Part shown: positions 59,235 through 64,000 of the stretch, one piece after another
Layout: each line of letters opens with the position of its first letter
Numbering within the stretch: position 1 is the stretch's first letter
Assembly: GCA_033977485.1 (NCBI GenBank)
Contig: CM066994.1
Coordinates: forward strand, 84,258,871 to 84,322,870
DNA from: Hydrangea macrophylla
Lineage: Eukaryota; Streptophyta; Magnoliopsida; Cornales; Hydrangeaceae
Length of the DNA stretch: 64,000 nt
Direction: 5' to 3'
The notes under the pieces: generated by a model
The model's database searches: none
Seen by the model: the letters and a program-made list of their open reading frames with translations, nothing else
What the model was told of the DNA's origin: nothing
Program-made: the position numbers and the translations under genes

Positions 59235-60318
59235 TGTTTGCTAGTAGTTATGCGCGGACGTGCCAGAACCAAAAGAGGTTCGGTGTATGCAAACTAATTT
59301 CCTATATGCTTGAGTCAGTGATACTCAAGGCTTTTAGATCTGACTTCTAAACTAAACAATTGTGTGCGGCGAGTAGGAAAGTACCCTCACCAGAAATCCC
59401 TTGGCAGTACTGAAGCGCACAAGCCAAATAATGTATGGGTTTACCAAGTAAACAATCACAAACGATTAATAAAATACAGATTTTATTAAGTGTTTGGAAA
59501 CTACAACCAAAGAACAGATTCAGAAAAGACTGATTGTTCGTAAGAATGAAAACAGTAAAAGAAATTAACAAAGAAAAAGGGTAGACCTATTTGCTATGCT
59601 TGCAGAAAAAACACAAAAGGTTGGATGCTTTTGAATGCTGCTTTGAATGCTGTTTTCGAGAGTGACGCGGAGTGTCTTCAATGGTTGGCCTGCCTGTATA
59701 TTTATAGCGGCCACAGTTTAATTCCTACTAGGAAAGGACTCCTTGACTTGCGCCTTAAGCTATTTACTGATTGGTTAATTGAAGAAATCCTTCCTTATCC
59801 AAAACTTACTTGAATTGATCCCTTTAATTTAGGGATTACACGCTCCCATCCAGCTGGCAACTGACAACTCCTTTCCTAAACGGACTCCTGTTTCCAAAAA
59901 ACTCTCAAAGACGACGTCATCATGCCAGCTGTGGACATCAATACCCTGTCCTTCATCAATCGACCTCTCCCTGTTGGACGAATCGGGCTCATGACTCTTT
60001 CCATGTCCGATCATGTTTCTTCAACTTGTTATAATCAAACGGACACACTCTTCCATTTCGTGATGCCCGATTAGTTATAACGTTGCTTTTACTTTTCCAT
60101 CGGGCTCTCAACATGATAAGTTATGTTCTCATAGCCCGATGATGCCTACACTTGGCCACAAGCTCCCATCGGACTCTCCTCATCTCCAAACAGTTGTTCC
60201 TCCCATCGGGCTTACCTCTTGAGTCCGATGAGTCATCACTACTTGTCCCAGCGTCTCTTTTGCCCAACTTCAACTCCACTCGGGCTCAAAAATCACTGAC
60301 GGTTTTTGGGTGCAAACA
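59235..60318 (-). mobile_element. 3' LTR of a minus-strand Gypsy retrotransposon
   Basis: 1,084 bp bounded by tgtttgc (59235) and gcaaaca (60312-60318). On the minus strand it is preceded by a polypurine tract (ccttttggggggcaat, 60334-60319), so this is the 3' LTR of an element reading right to left. Inside, on the minus strand, a TATA box ctataaatata (59707-59697) and about 210 nt further an AATAAA (59487-59482) give a sensible U3-R-U5 order. The 5-bp target duplication should be CCATG (59230-59234), to be matched beyond the window. Many cccgatg/catcggg motifs lie at 60000-60290 in the U3 side. Confidence 0.75.
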
Positions 60319-60334
60319 ATTGCCCCCCAAAAGG
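60319..60334 (-). promoter_or_regulatory. Polypurine tract of the minus-strand Gypsy element
   Basis: Reads ccttttggggggcaat on the minus strand, directly before the 3' LTR. This is where plus-strand DNA synthesis is primed. Confidence 0.75.
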
Positions 60335-60458
60335 TCATATCAAACGTCCCGCCCTGATTGATGTGACGTTTTGAATGTCAAGTACGCAGCCAACGTCAGG
60401 TTATGGAGAATCCCACCAGTCACCCTACAATTAATGCGCCATGATTACGGCGTCGTGA

Positions 60459-60468
60459 TATTTAAATA
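60459..60468 (+). promoter_or_regulatory. TATA-like element for the PMD gene
   Basis: tatttaaata about 120 bp before the start codon at 60588, on the plus strand, inside the internal region of the Gypsy element. It is a plausible independent promoter for the antisense gene. No other initiation evidence is available. Confidence 0.4.
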
Positions 60469-60587
60469 CCACCCAACGTCCGAAAACTCATCACACATTC
60501 ATATTTTACCTTCAGCAATTCAAGCAAACACAGAGCTTCTCACTCTTATCTTCATCTTTTCCGGCGACCTTTCTTCTTTCCATTGCC

Positions 60588-63500
60588 ATGGCTCCCAAAA
60601 CTGCTCCAGCCACCTCCAAAGGAAAAAAGTCCTTCGCAGACGCTCCACCACCACAAAATCGCTGTAGGGAGGTTAGGGCTTTAGCTAAAGCGCACGCCGC
60701 TGACATATCCACCGAATATCTCACCCCCTACAGCTCCTCCGACGGTTCTCCCGTCGCTCCAGGCTTAGGCGCGGCGTTTCTGGGCCACCCTCCGGCGCCT
60801 TTCCTCCCTTTCTTTCCTCCGGTAGGAAACGAGACATTCCTACAAGTCCCTGCTCACTGGGCCAAGGTTCAGACGGCAAATCAACCCATTCGGGGATGGC
60901 CGACCCCCGCCGCTGACTGGGACAAATGGGTGACTAGGGTTTCGGCCTCTAAGGCTGCCGTCTGGAAGCAAACGGGCATCTACGACGCAATCATGCTCAG
61001 CCGGTCTCGCATTGAGATAGACCGGCCTCTCCTTCTTTCTGCTCTACTCTTCTGGTCCTCGTCTTGCAACGGCTTTCTTTTCCGTTGCGGACCAATGGCT
61101 CCTACTGTCAAGGATATTAGTTATCTGCTCGGCCTCCGTCCCCACGGACAAGAGATCACTCCAGGGCTTAATGTTGGAACGGCTAGCTTTGCCTATCCAC
61201 AACAAGATATTGTCAGGGACGGGGCCGTTTCTCATAGGCTGATCACGGCCTTTGGAGGTTTCCTTGCGGCCTGCATAGAGGCAGACGATACAGCGGTGTC
61301 CGATGCAGAGCACACTGCCTTCCTCATCTACTGGCTCAACAAGTATCTCTTCTGCTCAGCCAGCCAGGCTATCACTAAAGAATACACAACCGTAGCCCTG
61401 GCCCTTGCATCAGGGCAGCCACTGGCCATGGCTACGCTGGTTTGGGCACATTTAGTTCGAGGCACAACAGACTTCGTTCATTCGGGCTTCAGTGCTGGTG
61501 GGAGCCCGATGTGGATACTACAACTGTGGCTTCATTCTTACTTCCCTGAATTCCAGCCCACAATTACTCCCTTGGCCGACGTGCCTATCTCTGCCGTTCA
61601 ATTCGTGAACGTATCTCCTTCTGTACATTCCTTTGAAGAGTGTTTTTCCTTCTTTTACCAGGGTTGCTCCCCTCGGGACATCAATCTCTTCACCCCATTC
61701 TTTTCTCTTCAATTCTCTTCTTTTCTCCAACTCTCCAATAACCCTTTAAACTGGGGTCCGGGCACCCAGTCAACCTATAATGAAATTTTTTCTAGCTACC
61801 TGGTAGCTAGAGACATTATTTTTAGCCCAAGCATCCCGTCGGCCAATAATAAATGCGGGGTCGAGTACTACTTTGCTCCTTTATATGCCCGCCAATTCGG
61901 GCTTACTCAACTAGTGCCCGTTCCTCCTGGTATCACTGTCAATGTTGATTGGGTTGAACGGGGCCTTATCGTTAACGACGGGCAGGTGAAGAAGATAGCA
62001 GAGAGATCTGCCCGGCTCAAAGCCGCGTTCAATTTTACACCCTTCTCTGCCCGACCAGTAATATCAGAAGAGTTCACCCAATGGTGGGGTGAACGGGCTA
62101 GACACATATTTCCACGCACCGCTGCTGATGCCCTGGCTCCTTTCTCTGCAACATCAGCCACCGTGGCCGATGTCCCTATACCAGCAACAGCTCCAACCCG
62201 GCGCAAACAAGTCGCCAAGAGATTGGCTCGTAAACAAACTCCGGGCAAAGGTCCGCCTCAAAAGAAGCAAAAAACACCGGCCTCTGTTCAGGTTTGCTCT
62301 TCCCCTTTTGATTTGAGCCCGAATTCCTGTTATTCCATATTAATCCTTTTGTTCTATCTTTGCAGCTTGCTGATGAAGATTCGGGAGAGGATCTACTTCC
62401 AAACCTTGCTCAGATTCTTCCCCCAACTCTCCCTACATCACCGGCTTCTGCAGCGGCTTATCTAGAGCGAGTGGCCGTTAGGGTGATGCCACTTCACATC
62501 GTGCCTCCTCTAACTCCTTCAAGCGGAGACGGAGACGAAGACCTTGCTCATGTCGGCCAAGTCCCTGAGCAGGTTGTTCTTTCTTCAAGTACTGAGGGTG
62601 AGGCCAGTGCTGAACCTGCCACCGAGGCTGCTGAGGAGGAAGTAAATCAAGCGATCCCTTCTGCACCCGAAACTCCAGCCGGTCAAGGGGTACCTACCAC
62701 CGCCATCAGCTCTCCTGTTCACATCATACCAGGACCGGTGGTGGCCGAGGTCACTCCTCCTGAAGCGTCTGCCGTGGAGGCCGGTGATGATAATTCGGGC
62801 TCTGTCCCTGATGCAGAAGCCCAACAGACGACAATGGCCCCAATGAGTCCGGGCGCAGGAACCGGCCTCCCTTCTTCTTCCCAAACATCTTCTCAACCAA
62901 GCGAGGCCGATGTTCGCGAAACAATCTCGGCCTCGCTTCGTCCTCATACCCAGGTACTGCTGTGTTACTTTACGTTAATTCATACATTTCTAAAAACAAT
63001 ACCTGACTGTATTTTCTTGAATAGGCCGATCCTTCAGACCCAGCGCCCGTTATTCCTTTCAATGACTTTTTCTTGGGCCTGGACCTGGGAGCTTTTGACC
63101 TCGGCCCCCTTGAGCCCGAAGCGGTTTTACCTTCCGTCCTTCAACAAGCCAAGGACCTGCTCTTCGGGCTTGCTGACCAAGAACTTTCCAATCTTCCTGC
63201 TGCGGCTGACGTTGACACCGCTTTGAACACCCTCATGGCCGATCCTTCTCTTTCAGACGGGCAGCTATCATTACTCGTGGAGATCAAAGAAAGACTTCCT
63301 AGCGTCCGTCTTATGGATAGAACGGCCTCGAAGATTCAAGCGGATGCAGAACTTCATTTAGGCTCCCGTCAGAAAGCATTGAAGTTCTTGGAAGGGGCCA
63401 GAACCAAGTTCGAAGCGGGAAAGGCCTCCCGTGCTCAAGTTCTAGCCAGGGGTACTTGGCTGCGGGACCGTATTGCTGTATTAAAAACTCAACTCGCCCA

Positions 63501-63726
63501 ATGTGAGGCCGAGGTTGTTACCAACAACGCCTCCATTGAAAAAATTGACGAGGCATTATCTTCACTAGGCGGGGACGCTCAGAAGTGCAGTGATCAGTTA
63601 CAAGCCAGCGTCCCCATATCCCGGGCTTGGGCCCAGAAGCTAGAAAGGGCCAAGAAGGACCGGTCTGGGGCCGTCAAGACATGGGAAGACCTGAAGGCTA
63701 AGCTTAGGAATTTTGAGTCGGCCTAG
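60588..63726 (+). CDS. Plant mobile domain (PMD, aminotransferase-like) protein, antisense ORF of a Gypsy element
   Basis: Three exons: 60588-62291, 62366-62953 and 63025-63726 (introns 74 and 71 bp, GT/AG, all phase 0), 997 residues. Exon 1 carries the PMD (PF10536-type): WDKWVTRVSASKAAVWKQTG near residue 110, GIYDAIMLSRSRIEIDRPLL near 130, RCGPMAPTVKDISYLLGLRP near 165-185, and further conserved Trp/aromatic positions to about residue 480. Near residue 536-565 lies a basic stretch (TRRKQVAKRLARKQ, PPQKKQKT) fitting a nuclear signal. Exon 2 is Pro/Ser/Glu/Ala-rich and probably disordered. Exon 3 is charged and heptad-like, a likely coiled coil. PMD proteins occur both as host genes (MAIL1/MAIN) and in transposons. 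Here the gene lies between pol and the 3' LTR of a Gypsy element, in opposite orientation; such antisense additional ORFs are known in Tat-lineage elements. No frameshift or stop is seen, so it may be recent or under selection. The function is unknown. Confidence 0.85.
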
Positions 63727-63813
63727 AGGCCGACTCCTCTTTTGTACTTATTTTTTTTATTCTATATTTGTAAGTAAGCTGTGCTCAGCCTATCAATACA
63801 AACCATATTTTTG

Positions 63814-63999
63814 TTACTCGGGCTCAGGGTCGTAGTTAATGATTTGGTCGTACTCTAACCCTGGATTTGGTTTATAGTTCAAATCAATAGTTTCCCACAG
63901 AGTAGGGTAATAAGACTTCAGGTACTAACCGTTTATTAATCTAGGATGAATATCACCATCCATATCCCGCAGTCTATAAGCACCACCATTCTTGACCTG
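63814..63999 (-). CDS. C-terminus of Gypsy pol (integrase end), partial, with an internal stop
   Basis: The minus strand from 63999 downward reads KNGGAYRLRDMDGDIHPRL, then after an in-frame TAG (63927-63925) YLKSYYPTLWE, ending at TAA (63816-63814). The pattern G-x-YRLRDMDG followed by PR and an YxKxYYP motif is the typical C-terminal end of plant Gypsy integrase regions. It converges on the PMD gene, whose stop lies 87 bp away. The rest of pol is beyond the window. The TAG sits between two conserved motifs, so this copy of pol may be defective. Confidence 0.75.
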
Positions 64000-64000
64000 A

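Noticed and set aside
61044..62947. Minus-strand reading frames opposite the PMD gene
   Set aside because: GC-rich antisense shadows; they cross no splice sites and have no recognisable domains, while the plus-strand frame is continuous across two introns.

Overview
This is nuclear DNA from a flowering plant. GT-AG introns interrupt plant-type genes, the intergenic DNA is AT-rich, and the window is full of plant transposons: CACTA, PIF/Harbinger, Stowaway, a Mutator-type MITE, hAT-like MITEs, tRNA-derived SINEs and Ty3/Gypsy elements. I cannot name the species; the one host gene and the transposon mix look eudicot.

Layout. (1) 1-2797: short AT-rich direct repeats, then the 3' two thirds of a CACTA (En/Spm) TNP2 transposase on the minus strand, cut off inside its transposase domain. 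(2) 2798-39445: a 36.6-kb satellite of about 178-bp monomers, about 202 copies by arithmetic. It is organised as a 16-monomer higher-order repeat (HOR) of about 2,852 bp, with 8-, 10- and 11-monomer deletion derivatives. Only two foreign insertions interrupt it: a Stowaway MITE (12281-12572) and a PIF/Harbinger-type MITE (24905-25212). (3) 39446-40211: a broken Harbinger-type end, a 134-bp palindrome, and subterminal repeats leading to a CACTA right terminus (40200-40211). Terminus and TNP2 have matching orientation, so the satellite appears to lie inside one CACTA element. (4) 40212-44351: intergenic DNA with simple repeats, a Stowaway remnant and a 654-bp Mutator-like MITE with a 9-bp target duplication. 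(5) 44352-51235: three in-frame exons of an ILR1-like amidohydrolase, closest to ILL6 (jasmonate/auxin-amino acid hydrolase). Intron 2 holds two SINEs. The C-terminal exon is not found in the remaining 12.8 kb. (6) 52281-58930: a 6.65-kb Harbinger-like element with inverted ~280-bp repeats, into which a solo LTR (52763-54080) and a gag-only Gypsy-type element (54163-57290) have inserted. (7) 59235-64000: the 3' end of a minus-strand Gypsy element: LTR, polypurine tract, an antisense three-exon plant mobile domain (PMD) gene on the plus strand, and the C-terminus of pol running off the window.

The only host-type gene is the ILL6-like hydrolase. Everything right of its exon 3 is transposon DNA that either inflates intron 3 beyond 12.8 kb or marks a truncation. 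The most unusual object is the HOR satellite within a CACTA element, 5 kb from a gene rather than in obvious centromeric surroundings. All length arithmetic comes from coordinates of recurring diagnostic sequences; no alignments or database searches were run.
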